Source: Coprobacillus sp. CAG:826
GTDB taxonomy: Bacteria > Bacillota_I > Bacilli_A > RFN20 > CAG-826
DNA: 64,000 bases
Direction: 5' to 3'
Assembly: GCA_000437235.1 (NCBI GenBank)
Contig: FR897045.1
Span: 37,582 to 101,581 of the forward strand
The position numbers and the translations under genes were made by a program. Below the pieces are notes generated by a model that saw only the letters and a list, made by a program, of their open reading frames with translations, did no database searches and was not told the DNA's origin. Below are positions 7,834 through 17,529 of the stretch, in pieces; within the stretch, counting starts at the first letter, position 1; each line of letters opens with the position of its first letter.

Positions 7834-9219
7834 ATGACGTATTACTTAGCTATTGATATTGGAGCGTCTTCTGGTCGACATATATTAGGCCATATGGAGG
7901 ACGGAAAACTCGTAATGGAAGAAATTTATCGCTTTGAAAACTTTGTGACGAAAAAAGATGGACACCTATGTTGGGATATTGATCACCTCGTTAATGAAGT
8001 TCTTGAAGGACTAAAAATGTGTAAAAAACTCAACAAGATACCAACGACAATAGGAATCGATACTTGGGGTGTAGATTATGTTCTTCTTGATCAAGAAGGA
8101 AAAAGAATAGAGCCTGTTTATGCTTACCGTGATGATCGTACCCACGATGTAATAAAAGAAGTTGAAGATAAGATTTCTTTTGCAGAACTTTATTCTATAA
8201 CGGGTATTCAAAAACAACCATTTAATACGATTTATCAACTTTGCACGGATAAAAAAGCACATCGTTTAGATTACGCAAATGATTTCTTAATGATTCCTGA
8301 TTATCTCGCTTATGTTTTAACGGGCGAAAAAAAACATGAATATACGAATGCGTCTACTACCGGAATGTTGGATGCTAAAACATTTACTTGGTCTAAAGAG
8401 ATTATTCATCGTTTAGATTTACCTAAACATTTATTTAAAGAAATTAGTTTCCCAGAAACAGAAGTGGGAAGCTTTAAAGAAGAAATCGTTAAAGAATTAG
8501 GTTTTGATACAAAAGTGATTTTAGTCGCAACTCACGATACAGGAAGTGCAGTCTTAGCGTATCCATCCACGGAAGATGAAATCTATATATCTTCTGGTAC
8601 ATGGTCTTTAATGGGTGTAGAAAATCAAGGCCCGATTTTAACAAAAGATAGCCAAGAAAGGAATTTCACCAATGAAGGTGGAGCTTATAAAGCTTATCGT
8701 TATTTAAAGAATATTATGGGCTCTTGGATGTTACAAAATATTCGAAAAGAATATCAAAAAGAACAGGGTCGAAAAGTAACCTTTCCTGAAATGATTGCGT
8801 TAGCGAAAACTTCAACTTTTGAAGGAATCGTGGATGTGAACGATGCCAAATTTTTAGCGCCAGAATCTATGATAGAAGCCATTCGTTCTTGTTTTATAGG
8901 ACAAAAGCTTTCTGTCGCTGACGTGTTAAATGTTACTTATCATTCTTTAAGTAAATCGTATCAAGAAACCATACAGGAAATCGAAAAAATTTGTCATAAA
9001 GAATTTCATAAAGTCTTTATTTTTGGGGGAGGATGTCAAGATTTATATTTAGATAGCCTTACCAAAAAATATACAGGAAAACGAGTATTTATTGGGCCAA
9101 TTGAGGCTACCGCAATTGGAAATATGCTCGTGCAATTAAAGAAAAACCATATGGTTTCTACCATTCAAGAAGCAAGAGAAGTTGTTTACAACTCATTTGA
9201 AATAAAGGAGGTTTTATAA
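7834..9219 (+). CDS. rhaB: Rhamnulokinase
   Basis: A 461-residue FGGY kinase that phosphorylates L-rhamnulose at O1 with ATP. The N-terminal MTYYLAIDIGASSGRHILG is the hallmark of RhaB, followed by WDIDHL, IGIDTWGVDYVLLD and YAYRDDRT. The C-terminal part shows THDTGSAVLA, ISSGTWSLMG, the FGGGCQDLYL motif and AIGNML. Length is normal. It is the first gene of rhaB-rhaA-rhaD; rhaA begins on the base after its stop, so the two are tightly coupled. It is divergent from the AraC gene at 6884. Confidence 0.96.
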   Translation: MTYYLAIDIGASSGRHILGHMEDGKLVMEEIYRFENFVTKKDGHLCWDIDHLVNEVLEGLKMCKKLNKIPTTIGIDTWGVDYVLLDQEGKRIEPVYAYRDDRTHDVIKEVEDKISFAELYSITGIQKQPFNTIYQLCTDKKAHRLDYANDFLMIPDYLAYVLTGEKKHEYTNASTTGMLDAKTFTWSKEIIHRLDLPKHLFKEISFPETEVGSFKEEIVKELGFDTKVILVATHDTGSAVLAYPSTEDEIYISSGTWSLMGVENQGPILTKDSQERNFTNEGGAYKAYRYLKNIMGSWMLQNIRKEYQKEQGRKVTFPEMIALAKTSTFEGIVDVNDAKFLAPESMIEAIRSCFIGQKLSVADVLNVTYHSLSKSYQETIQEIEKICHKEFHKVFIFGGGCQDLYLDSLTKKYTGKRVFIGPIEATAIGNMLVQLKKNHMVSTIQEAREVVYNSFEIKEVL

Positions 9220-10458
9220 ATGAGAAAAGAAGTGATTCGTAAGTATAAAGAATTAGGCGTAGATGTAAAAAAAGCATTAAAAACTTTAGCAAAAGTCAAA
9301 GTTTCCATTCATTGTTGGCAAATGGATGATGTTCAAGGATTTGAAAATGCTGGACCTTTAACAGGGGGCATTCAAACCACCGGTAATTATCCAGGAAAAG
9401 CAAGAAATTTCTTAGAATTAACCCAAGATTTAGACAAAGCACTTAGCTATGTTCCGGGTAGTAAAAAAATCAATTTACACGCAATTTATCGCGTTTCTGA
9501 TGAATTTGTTGATCGTTCAGAAATTGAACCAAAGCACTTTGAAGCTTGGGTCAATTATGCAAAAGAAAGAGGCTACGGGTTAGATTTTAACCCAACCTGT
9601 TTTTCAAGCGAACATGTTAAAGATAACATGACTTTATCTTCTCCTGATGATGCGACAAGAGCGTATTGGATTAAGCACTGCATCGCTTCTAGAAAAATTG
9701 CTGAATATTTTGGAAGAGAATTAGGTCAAAAATCTTTATGTAATATTTGGATTCCAGACGGCTTAAAAGATATTCCAGGAGACCGCATGGGCCCAAGAGC
9801 TAGACTCAAAGATTCGTTAGATCAAATCTTTAGTGTCAAAGTAGATCATCGTTATATGGATGATTCCGTTGAATCCAAAGTGTTTGGTATTGGTATGGAA
9901 TCCTATACAACGGGATCTCATGAATTCTATATGGGCTATGCGATGAAAAATAATGTCTTATGTTTATTAGACACAGGCCATTTCCATCCAACGGAAAATG
10001 TAGCAGATAAAATTCCATCTTTATTATTATTCTCCAAACGTTTAGCGTTACATGTTTCTCGTCCCGTTCGCTGGGATAGTGATCACGTTTTAAAATTGAA
10101 TGATGAATTACAAGATGTCGCTAACGAATTAGTGCGTTGCAATGCCTTAGATAGAACTTATATTGGTTTAGATTACTTTGATGCTTCCATTAACCGTGTG
10201 GCGGCTTTAGCGTTAGGTGCAAGAAATATGCAAAAAGCGCTTCTTATTGCTTTATTAACACCATGGGAACGCATGAAGGAACTTCAAGACAAACAAGATT
10301 TCACCCAATTATTTATTCTTCAAGAACAAATGAAGCTAATGCCATTTGATGAAGTTTGGAATGAGTATTGTGCTTCGCAAGGCGTTTTAGCGGATGAAAC
10401 CAGTTGGTATGAAGACGCTATGCGCTATGAAAAAGAAGTTTTAAATAAGAGAGGATAA
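9220..10458 (+). CDS. rhaA: L-rhamnose isomerase
   Basis: A 412-residue TIM-barrel metalloenzyme converting L-rhamnose to L-rhamnulose (Mn/Zn-dependent) in the cytosol. Signature stretches are visible: SIHCWQMDDVQGFE near the N-terminus, LNLHAIYR-like INLHAIYRVSDE, the metal-site region LDFNPTCFSS, LLDTGHFHPTENVADKI, and RPVRWDSDHVL. Length matches the family. GGAGGTTTTATAAATG provides the ribosome binding site inside the end of rhaB. It works directly before RhaB in the pathway although encoded after it. Confidence 0.97.
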   Translation: MRKEVIRKYKELGVDVKKALKTLAKVKVSIHCWQMDDVQGFENAGPLTGGIQTTGNYPGKARNFLELTQDLDKALSYVPGSKKINLHAIYRVSDEFVDRSEIEPKHFEAWVNYAKERGYGLDFNPTCFSSEHVKDNMTLSSPDDATRAYWIKHCIASRKIAEYFGRELGQKSLCNIWIPDGLKDIPGDRMGPRARLKDSLDQIFSVKVDHRYMDDSVESKVFGIGMESYTTGSHEFYMGYAMKNNVLCLLDTGHFHPTENVADKIPSLLLFSKRLALHVSRPVRWDSDHVLKLNDELQDVANELVRCNALDRTYIGLDYFDASINRVAALALGARNMQKALLIALLTPWERMKELQDKQDFTQLFILQEQMKLMPFDEVWNEYCASQGVLADETSWYEDAMRYEKEVLNKRG

Positions 10459-10462
10459 AACA

Positions 10463-11254
10463 ATGAATTGTATTGAAAAAGTTACAGAGATATTAGACCA
10501 ATTATATCAACATGGTTGGGATGAAAGAAATGGTGGAAATCTTTCTTACATTTTAGAAGAAGAGGAAGTAAGAGAATTAGGCTTAAAAGATATAATTATT
10601 CGAAGCTTTCAATATGAATTTGATTTAAGCCCATTAATTGGAAAATATTTTATTATCACAGGTACAGGAAAATATTTCAGAAATTGTAAACCTTTCCCAG
10701 AAGAAAACTTAGGAATTATGAGAGTCATTGGCCCACATACTTTAGGATTAATTTGGGGATATAGCGATGGTGGTAGACCTACTTCCGAAGCACCAACCCA
10801 TTTAAAATGTCATATTGAAAGACTAAAAGTGGATCCAGAACATCGTTTAGTCATTCATTGCCATCCTACCAATGTAATTTGCATGACACATGTTCATGAT
10901 TTAGATTCAAATCACTTCACAGAAGATTTGTGGAAAATGCAAACCGAATCTATTGTTGTTTTCCCTGAAGGTATTGCGGTACTTCCTTGGATTTTATGCG
11001 GAGGAGAAGAAATTGGTATTGCTACCGCGGAAAAAATGAAAGAATATCGCTCAGTCGTATGGGCGCAACATGGCATTTTCTGTACAGGAAAAACTTTAGA
11101 CGAAGTGTTTGGATTAATTGAAACGATTGAAAAAGCGGCTGAAATCTATATGAAGATTATGGATAAAAAGATTTATCAATCGATTACGAATGATCAATTA
11201 ATAACGTTAGCGAAAGCGTTTAAAATAAATTATAGAAAAGGTATAATTGATTAA
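10463..11254 (+). CDS. rhaD: Rhamnulose-1-phosphate aldolase
   Basis: A 263-residue class II (zinc) aldolase of the AraD/FucA fold that splits L-rhamnulose-1-phosphate into dihydroxyacetone phosphate and L-lactaldehyde. Zinc-site His residues are in [17 protein letters not shown] and in [12 protein letters not shown]. The N-terminal [12 protein letters not shown] and [10 protein letters not shown] phosphate-binding motifs are typical of RhaD. It begins four bases after the rhaA stop. Its product lactaldehyde could be reduced by the alcohol dehydrogenase at 43985. Confidence 0.96.
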   Translation: MNCIEKVTEILDQLYQHGWDERNGGNLSYILEEEEVRELGLKDIIIRSFQYEFDLSPLIGKYFIITGTGKYFRNCKPFPEENLGIMRVIGPHTLGLIWGYSDGGRPTSEAPTHLKCHIERLKVDPEHRLVIHCHPTNVICMTHVHDLDSNHFTEDLWKMQTESIVVFPEGIAVLPWILCGGEEIGIATAEKMKEYRSVVWAQHGIFCTGKTLDEVFGLIETIEKAAEIYMKIMDKKIYQSITNDQLITLAKAFKINYRKGIID

Positions 11255-11270
11255 AAAGGGGGACGAAAAA

Positions 11271-13010
11271 ATGGACAAAGAAACAAAACAAGAAATTGCG
11301 ATGTCGAAAGAAGAAAAAAGAAAACAAGCTCGTGAAGCGCGCATGAAAGAAAAGCAATTAGAAAAGCAAAGAGCACGAGTGCATAGTGAAATGGTTGCTT
11401 ACCAAAAAAAGAGCCAAAAGAAAATTAAAAAAGCGCCTAAAGGTGCATATATTTCATTACGCCATATTAATAAAATCTACGATAATCACGTTCAAGCCGT
11501 TTATGATTTCAATTTAGATATTGAAAAACATGAGTTCATTGTCTTAGTTGGTCCTTCTGGATGTGGAAAATCCACAACATTAAGAATGATTGCTGGTCTA
11601 GAAAGTATTACCGCAGGTGATTTATTTATTGATCAAACCTACGCAAATGAATTACATCCAAAAGATCGTGATATTGCTATGGTTTTCCAAAGTTATGCCC
11701 TTTATCCACATATGACCGTAGCGGGAAACATGGGCTTTGGTCTACGCATTCGTAAAGTTCCAACTTTAAAAGTAGATGAAAATGGACAACCTATTTTAGG
11801 TATTAATAAAAAAGCAATTAAAGTTCTTGAAGAACAACTACGTAATCTTAAAGAATATATCAAGGCACCAGAAGAGGGAGAAGATTTAGAACAATTACAA
11901 AAGGATATTCAAGACTTAGAGCAAAAGATTGAATATTTGAAAGTAACACCAGTAGAAATCTATGAAAGAAAACATCTTCCTAAAGAAGAAATTCACCGCC
12001 GTGTATTAGAAGCAGCACATATTCTTCAAATTGAAGAGTATCTTTCTAGAAAGCCCAAAGCATTATCCGGTGGACAATGTCAACGTGTCGCTTTAGGTAG
12101 AGCGATTGTTAAAAACGCAAAAGTATTTTTAATGGATGAACCTTTAAGTAACTTAGACGCTAAATTAAGAGTGGCAATGCGGAGTGAAATTATTCGCTTA
12201 CACAATACTTTAAATGCCACAACGATTTATGTTACCCATGACCAAACGGAAGCTATGACCATGGCGACAAGAATTGTGGTTATGAACAAAGGCTATATTC
12301 AACAAATTGGAACACCAATTGAAATTTATAATCATCCTGCGAATGTATTCGTTGCGACCTTTATTGGTTCGCCAGCCATGAATATGATGAATGCAGAATT
12401 CGTAAAAAATAAGATTGTTTTTGAAAAAGGAACCGAGATTAAATTACCAAAAGACTTTAAAGATGCCGTCAAAGTATTCTATCAAAACGAAATTATTGCT
12501 TTAGAAAAGGAACTCAAAGAATTAGAAGAAAACTTTGTTGAAAGAAATGAATATCTTGCGAAGATTGAAAAACTTGAAAAAGAAATCGAAAGTCTATCGG
12601 ATGCAGCAAGAGCAAAAAAAGAAACAGAACTCGGTCATTTAAAAGAAGAATTACATGCTTGTGAAGCAAGTAATCATCGTCGAGTTTACTTATTAGAAAC
12701 TTTAGAAGCTTTAAAGAAAGTCGATGTGAATAAAGAAGTTCCTGTTATTTTCGGTATTCGACCAGAAGATATCTATCAATCTAATCGTGTTTTAACGGAT
12801 GGAGAAGTTTCACAAGAATTTACTTTAAAAGTATCTGTAGCAGAATTATTAGGACATGAGTATTATGTCCATACTGATTTTGAAAGTGGAGAAATCGTTT
12901 CAAAGATTCACGCCAAAACTTTAGTGCATGCAGGTGATGAATTAAAACTTGTTTTCGATATCTCTAAGATTCATCTCTTTGATCGAGTAACACAAAAATT
13001 AATTAAGTAG
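11271..13010 (+). CDS. MsmX/UgpC-type ABC ATPase with two coiled-coil insertions
   Basis: A 579-residue ATPase that energises ABC carbohydrate importers. I place the start at 11271, where AAGGGGGACGAAAAAATG gives a good ribosome binding site, rather than at an ATG 24 bases upstream that overlaps rhaD. Order: a charged, Lys/Glu-rich tail (residues 1-57), Walker [10 protein letters not shown] (~94-102), Q-loop [10 protein letters not shown], an extra ~75-residue Glu/Lys/Leu-rich segment (~164-238), signature [14 protein letters not shown] (~265), Walker [18 protein letters not shown]-loop VTHD, then a second coiled-coil-like insertion (~405-482) within the C-terminal TOBE/OB domain. Standard MsmX is about 370 residues. 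It may serve the LplB/YtcP permeases at 15660-17517, which have no ATPase of their own. Confidence 0.92.
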   Translation: MDKETKQEIAMSKEEKRKQAREARMKEKQLEKQRARVHSEMVAYQKKSQKKIKKAPKGAYISLRHINKIYDNHVQAVYDFNLDIEKHEFIVLVGPSGCGKSTTLRMIAGLESITAGDLFIDQTYANELHPKDRDIAMVFQSYALYPHMTVAGNMGFGLRIRKVPTLKVDENGQPILGINKKAIKVLEEQLRNLKEYIKAPEEGEDLEQLQKDIQDLEQKIEYLKVTPVEIYERKHLPKEEIHRRVLEAAHILQIEEYLSRKPKALSGGQCQRVALGRAIVKNAKVFLMDEPLSNLDAKLRVAMRSEIIRLHNTLNATTIYVTHDQTEAMTMATRIVVMNKGYIQQIGTPIEIYNHPANVFVATFIGSPAMNMMNAEFVKNKIVFEKGTEIKLPKDFKDAVKVFYQNEIIALEKELKELEENFVERNEYLAKIEKLEKEIESLSDAARAKKETELGHLKEELHACEASNHRRVYLLETLEALKKVDVNKEVPVIFGIRPEDIYQSNRVLTDGEVSQEFTLKVSVAELLGHEYYVHTDFESGEIVSKIHAKTLVHAGDELKLVFDISKIHLFDRVTQKLIK

Positions 13011-13071
13011 TGCTTGAAGAAACACAAAAATTTGTTTATGATTTGATTTTAAAGAATAGGAGGGGTGCATG

Positions 13072-14406
13072 ATGGCGAAGAAAAGTAACCTACAACCATA
13101 TAAAAATGAATTTCCGGCCGCACCGGGAAGAAGAATTGGCTCTTTTTTAATTGATGCTGTTCTTTTCATTGTGGTTTCTTTTATTTGCTTAATGGCCTCT
13201 CTTGCGATTTTAAATCATTCATCTTTTTATAAAGATAAAGAGAAAATTGTGCGCGATGAAATGGTGGCTTGTTACGAAATAGAAGAAGAAGCCAAAATCT
13301 ATGAATTTATTAATAATGAGGATCATTTATATAGTACTCCTCGAGACCAAGAATTAATTTTTAAAGATTATTGTTATATGCACATTCTTTATAGTTATGA
13401 AAAAAATCCAACCCCATTTATTCAGGAAAATGTAGAGGATTTAGTAAAAGGTATAAAAACTGTTTCTATGGCAAGTTATGAAACCGACACCTTAGCGTAT
13501 TTCTATGATACTTACGTTGCAAACAACAATACTTATGGTGATAAAGAAAATGATATCGTAGATATGCAAGGTAAATCACCAAAAGAATATTTCTATCAAG
13601 TGTATAAAGATAAAGCGGTTAACTTAGAAATGTGGGTTTTTGATATGGAAAACTTTACACTACCTTACTTAAAAGGTGAAGATGCCGTTAAACTTTTAAA
13701 AAGAATTGAAACAAATTATGAAGCAGGCGTACAAACCTATAATTATTTGCGCGTAAATTATAATAATGTATGGGAACAAGAAGTATCAGAATTAATTGCT
13801 TCTTCTCGTTTTCAAGAGCATTATCAAGTCTATAAGGAAAACTACGCAAAATGTTCGGTGATCGTCGATGTTACGAGTGTAATTGTCTATGTTTTAAGCT
13901 TTTTCTTAGTCATTGTTTTACCACAAATTATTTTCCATAATGCCCAGACAGTGGGTAAACGGTTGATGAAAGTACAAGTTGTGGATGTTGAAGGCTATGA
14001 GGCGCTAGATCATCAGATTGTTGTTCGTGATGTAATATCCTTTATTATGTTGTTTGGAATTATGATAATTACGTGTTTCTTTGGTGGAGGCCTCAATACT
14101 GGTTGGATGTATCCAATATTTGAAATTGCCGGAGCTGGATTTTCTTTATTCTCTTTTATGGCTATTGCAACAATAATCGCTTTCATTTCGATGATGATGA
14201 TGTTTGTGACCAAAAGGAAAATGGGACTTCAAGATCGTGTAAGCGGAACATATTGCATTGATTTACGTTATTTTGATCCTAACCAAAATAAAATAGAAGA
14301 TGAAAAAAAGGAAGAAGAGAAAGATGATAGAGGCGAGACCGCTACCTACTTTGATTCTTCATCCTTTGATAATAAAGAAAGAAAAGATTTAACAAGAAAA
14401 GATTAA
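13072..14406 (+). CDS. RDD-family membrane protein
   Basis: A 444-residue integral membrane protein. It starts with the RDD-domain motif PAAPGRRIGSFLIDAVLFIVV, giving the first helix at ~20-42. About 220 mostly charged residues, probably extracytoplasmic, precede a second helix (~265-285) and TVGKRLMKVQVVD, the conserved second half of the RDD domain. Two more helices follow (MIITCFFGGGL region and AIATIIAFISMMMMF), then a 50-residue acidic/basic tail. Such a long loop is unusual for RDD proteins. AGGAGGGGTGC sets the start at the second of two adjacent ATGs (13069 or 13072). The molecular role of RDD proteins is mostly unknown. It overlaps the convergent AraC gene by four bases (shared TTAA). 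Confidence 0.8.
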   Translation: MAKKSNLQPYKNEFPAAPGRRIGSFLIDAVLFIVVSFICLMASLAILNHSSFYKDKEKIVRDEMVACYEIEEEAKIYEFINNEDHLYSTPRDQELIFKDYCYMHILYSYEKNPTPFIQENVEDLVKGIKTVSMASYETDTLAYFYDTYVANNNTYGDKENDIVDMQGKSPKEYFYQVYKDKAVNLEMWVFDMENFTLPYLKGEDAVKLLKRIETNYEAGVQTYNYLRVNYNNVWEQEVSELIASSRFQEHYQVYKENYAKCSVIVDVTSVIVYVLSFFLVIVLPQIIFHNAQTVGKRLMKVQVVDVEGYEALDHQIVVRDVISFIMLFGIMIITCFFGGGLNTGWMYPIFEIAGAGFSLFSFMAIATIIAFISMMMMFVTKRKMGLQDRVSGTYCIDLRYFDPNQNKIEDEKKEEEKDDRGETATYFDSSSFDNKERKDLTRKD

Positions 14407-15254
14407 AGCCCATATTTAGATGGAGGTAATCCGAAGTACTTTTTAAATTCTTTTGAAAAATAGGATTGATTTTTATATCCGAGAGCGTAAGCAATTTGTG
14501 AAATAGAGAATGTTTTCCTTTTCAAAAGTTCAACCGCCTTTTGCATTCTTAGATAAATAATATATTTCATGGGTGATACACCCATGTTTTTTTTAAAGAT
14601 TCTCGTTAAATAGGCTTGATCAAAGAAAAAGTAATCCGCTACTTTTTTGATATTGATATTTGGAGAAGTATAGTTGTTGTTAATGTACTCAATTATTTTT
14701 TTAATTTGTATTTCTTCTTTGCTTAAAAGAGGCGAGTGTTCTTCTTTTCCATATTCAGAAACAATACAAGAAAAAATATTGAGAAGAATTGCGTTAACCC
14801 GTAATGTTTCTGCATTTGTGTTACTTAGGAATTTTTCTTCGTCTAATAAATCAAGGAAGAAGTTAATAATATCGTCCAGGTTTTCAATATTAATGTGCAT
14901 GTTGTGAGCAGGGAAGTCGATGCAATTTAAAATCTTTTTTACAAGACTTCCATTAACTTCCATCCAAAAATATTGCCACGGATCTTTTGAATCAGGACGA
15001 TATTTCATATGAGAATTTGGAGGAATTAAAAAGCATTCTCCTTTTTTTATGCTTTCCACTTGGCCTTTATTATAGATATATCCTTTGCCGTTTAATACAA
15101 AATGCAAAACATAACAAGATTTATTAGAATCAATTAATGGCTTGCTTTTACTACACTCCTCATAACCAATGATAGAAGCGTAAATATCTGAGTTAAATTC
15201 ATCAACAATATTTCGAAAGCATAAGCTCTGAGCAAAGAGTGATTCTTTATTCAT
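14403..15254 (-). CDS. AraC-family regulator of the adjacent importer locus
   Basis: A 283-residue regulator. The N-terminal cupin-like sensor shows YVLHFVLNGKGYIYNKGQ and IKKGECFLIPPNSHMKY (residues ~48-85). The C-terminal double helix-turn-helix shows INIKKVADYFFFDQAYLTRIFKKNMGVSPMKYI and SISQIAYALGYKNQSYFSKEFKKYFGLPPSKY. AAAGGAGAAAAATTATG marks the start. It is divergent from the LplB-type operon across a 405-base gap that carries a matched 15-bp repeat near each promoter, so it probably controls that operon and itself. The effector is likely a sugar or oligosaccharide. Confidence 0.9.
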   Translation of the reverse strand: MNKESLFAQSLCFRNIVDEFNSDIYASIIGYEECSKSKPLIDSNKSCYVLHFVLNGKGYIYNKGQVESIKKGECFLIPPNSHMKYRPDSKDPWQYFWMEVNGSLVKKILNCIDFPAHNMHINIENLDDIINFFLDLLDEEKFLSNTNAETLRVNAILLNIFSCIVSEYGKEEHSPLLSKEEIQIKKIIEYINNNYTSPNINIKKVADYFFFDQAYLTRIFKKNMGVSPMKYIIYLRMQKAVELLKRKTFSISQIAYALGYKNQSYFSKEFKKYFGLPPSKYGL

Positions 15255-15314
15255 AATTTTTCTCCTTTATTCATAAAATATATATAAAATCATTATACAC
15301 GAATTTTATAAAAA

Positions 15315-15329
15315 TCAAAAAAGTATATA
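15315..15329 (+). repeat. 15-bp repeat, copy 1 (putative operator)
   Basis: TCAAAAAAGTATATA, about 60 bases upstream of the AraC start at 15254. An exact second copy in the same orientation is at 15570-15584. The matching word beside each divergent gene suggests a binding site for the AraC regulator. Confidence 0.5.
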
Positions 15330-15569
15330 AATAATTTAAATAATGTATATATATGGTAAGAGATCTTAGCCAAACGCATCCTTAAATAAAATAGTTAAAG
15401 TTACATTACTTTTAATGAAAAAAAGAAACAAAAAGGAATAATTAAATGCAAGAATATAAGTTTACATATTGATAAAAACAAAGAAAAAAGAAAAATTGTT
15501 GAGGTAAAGAAAAAGAAAAAAATATAAAAAGACTAGTTGGAAATGTTTGCCAATCATTTTCTTTAAATG

Positions 15570-15584
15570 TCAAAAAAGTATATA
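15570..15584 (+). repeat. 15-bp repeat, copy 2 (putative operator)
   Basis: An exact copy of TCAAAAAAGTATATA, 75 bases before the first permease start. The following bases (TTTAATGTCAATATAGG) may include the promoter. Inferred operator from position and exact repetition in a gap that is otherwise simple A/T sequence. Confidence 0.5.
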
Positions 15585-15659
15585 TTTAATGTCAATATAG
15601 GCTATGTGAAATGATAGCCATTTCATTTAAAATGAAAGTAAAGATAGGAGAAGTGTGAT

Positions 15660-16637
15660 ATGGAAGCTGTTTTATCAAAATCGGACATTGAAACATTATC
15701 AAGAACGCCGGCCAAAAGAAAATGGTATTCAAAGATGGGCTTAGCCCTTTTTGTAATGGCGCTTCCGACTTTTATATATATTCTTATTTTCCACTATTTA
15801 CCTTTAGGCGGCTTAGTGATTGCATTTAAAGATTATTCTTCTTTTAAAGGTATTTTTAATTCTCCATGGACAAGCATGGGAGGCTTTAAACATTTTGTGA
15901 CCTTTATGAAACAGCCTAATTTCTGGTCCATTGTGAAAAATACATTAGTATTATCGGTTGCGTCGATTATATTTAACTCGATTCTTCCTATTATTTATGC
16001 GCTAATTTTAAACGAAGTTCGTATTAAAAAAGTGAAACGTGTCATTCAAACCATCATGTATGCGCCTTACTTCATTTCCGTTTCGGTTTTAGTAGGTATG
16101 TTATTTGCTTTCTTTAAAACCGATAGCGGTATCTTTACTCGTTTATTTGCTTTCTTTGGCTTTAATGCCGCAAACTTGATGGAAAACCCTGATTACTTCT
16201 GTATGATTTATGTCGTTTCAGGCTTATGGCAAGGTTTAGGCTGGTGGTCCATCGTTTATATGGGATCGCTCGCTAATGTAGATCCAAACTTACATGATGC
16301 CGCAACGATTGATGGAGCAGGTAGATTTAGAAGAATTCTTTACGTTAATCTTCCCCAAATTATCCCGCTTGCAATTATCATGTTTATTATGTCTGTAGGT
16401 AATATCTTAAGCGTGGGTTTTGAAAAAGTATACCTGATGCAATTAAGCACCAACCTTTCTTCTTCTGAAATCATCGCAACGTATGTTTATAATATTTCTT
16501 TCCCTAAAGGCTCTTCTGGGGTAGCACAATTCTCGTATGCAACCGCAATTGGCTTATTCAATTCGGTAGTGAATATCATCATTTTGTGTATCGCAAACTT
16601 TGTTTCGAAAAAGGTTTCCGATAACTCATTATGGTAG
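15660..16637 (+). CDS. LplB-type ABC sugar importer permease
   Basis: A 325-residue inner-membrane permease of the carbohydrate uptake-1 family (LplB/YteP-like). It has six predicted helices after a basic N-terminal tail, beginning at LALFVMALPTFIYILIF. The cytoplasmic EAA loop that docks the ATPase reads DAATIDGAGRFRRILYVNLP (~residues 213-232). AGGAGAAGTGTGATATGG supplies the start. It pairs with the permease at 16651 and the binding protein at 17530; no ATPase lies in this operon. In Bacillus subtilis the related YtcQ-YteP-YtcP set is linked to rhamnogalacturonan fragments, which fits the neighbours here. Confidence 0.93.
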   Translation: MEAVLSKSDIETLSRTPAKRKWYSKMGLALFVMALPTFIYILIFHYLPLGGLVIAFKDYSSFKGIFNSPWTSMGGFKHFVTFMKQPNFWSIVKNTLVLSVASIIFNSILPIIYALILNEVRIKKVKRVIQTIMYAPYFISVSVLVGMLFAFFKTDSGIFTRLFAFFGFNAANLMENPDYFCMIYVVSGLWQGLGWWSIVYMGSLANVDPNLHDAATIDGAGRFRRILYVNLPQIIPLAIIMFIMSVGNILSVGFEKVYLMQLSTNLSSSEIIATYVYNISFPKGSSGVAQFSYATAIGLFNSVVNIIILCIANFVSKKVSDNSLW

Positions 16638-16650
16638 AAAGGAGAAAGAC

Positions 16651-17517
16651 ATGAATATTACACGCACAAAAAGCGATAAAGTATTCGACATTGTGATTAT
16701 CGTCATCGTATCTATTATTGCTTTATTATTCTTATTTCCTTTATTAAATGTTCTGGCTTCTTCTTTTTCTTCCCCGGATCAAATTGTTGCAGGTAACGTT
16801 GGCCTTTTTCCGCAACAATTTACATTAAGTGGATATAAATACATTTTTAAAGAAGCAAAGATTTGGCGTGGCTTCTGGAATTCTGTGAAATATACCTTTA
16901 TTGGAACCATTATTCAAGTATCCTGCCAAATGTTATGTGCTTATCCGCTTTCTAGAAAAGATTTTAAAGGAAGAAAATTCTTAAACCTTTTCTTAGTACT
17001 CACGATGTTCTTATCGGGTGGTATGATTCCAACCTATTTGTTAATTAACCAACTCCATTTGTATAACACTGTGTGGGCTATCATTCTTCCTGGTTGTATT
17101 TCCGTATTCAACATTATTGTTATTCGTACTTATATGGAATCATCTATTCCTAAGGAATTACAAGAAGCCGCAATGATTGATGGATGTGGAGACATAAGAA
17201 TCTTTACTCGCATTGTACTTCCACTATGTAGACCGATTATTGCCGTTATGATTCTATATGCGGTTGTCGGCTACTGGAATTCTTATTTCAACGCATTAAT
17301 GTATGTTCAAGATGTGAAGCTAATGCCATTACAAAACGTTTTAAATAGTATCTTAATTTCAAACGAATCGTCATTAGGCTCTGGTACGGATGTCAATTTA
17401 TCGGAGCAATTAAAATATGTTACGATTGTTGTTTCTTCATTACCGCTTTTAATCATTTATCCTTTCTTCCAAAAATATTTCGAGAAAGGTGTTACGATTG
17501 GCGGAGTCAAAGGATAA
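16651..17517 (+). CDS. YtcP-type ABC sugar importer permease
   Basis: A 288-residue inner-membrane permease, partner of the LplB-type protein. The start at 16651 follows AAAGGAGAAAGAC; an upstream in-frame ATG at 16600 lies inside the previous gene and lacks a ribosome binding site. Helix 1 is FDIVIIVIVSIIALLFLFPL. The EAA loop is EAAMIDGCGDIRIFTRIVLPL (~residues 170-190). The C-terminus PFFQKYFEKGVTIGGVKG is characteristic of the YtcP/LplC type. It is followed by the binding protein after 12 bases. Confidence 0.93.
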   Translation: MNITRTKSDKVFDIVIIVIVSIIALLFLFPLLNVLASSFSSPDQIVAGNVGLFPQQFTLSGYKYIFKEAKIWRGFWNSVKYTFIGTIIQVSCQMLCAYPLSRKDFKGRKFLNLFLVLTMFLSGGMIPTYLLINQLHLYNTVWAIILPGCISVFNIIVIRTYMESSIPKELQEAAMIDGCGDIRIFTRIVLPLCRPIIAVMILYAVVGYWNSYFNALMYVQDVKLMPLQNVLNSILISNESSLGSGTDVNLSEQLKYVTIVVSSLPLLIIYPFFQKYFEKGVTIGGVKG

Positions 17518-17529
17518 GGAGGAAAAAAT

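Larger units (their letters stand above)
15255..15659. other. 405-base regulatory gap between AraC and importer operon
   Basis: Very A/T-rich and without a credible gene. It holds two exact copies of a 15-bp word (15315-15329, 15570-15584). It also has overlapping inverted repeats at about 15608-15638 built from GAAATG/CATTTC and TTTCATT/AATGAAA, close to the ribosome binding site of the first permease gene. A run of purine-rich sequence (15480-15530) separates the two ends. I see no clear sigma-A -35/-10 pair. The length leaves room for a long 5' leader. Confidence 0.5.

Noticed and set aside
15446..15472. A tiny leader peptide (MQEYKFTY) after AAAAGGAATAATTAA in the importer upstream gap
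   Set aside because: Eight codons with a fair ribosome binding site, but no paired attenuator hairpins follow and it is 190 bases from the first permease gene; chance is likely in A/T-rich DNA.
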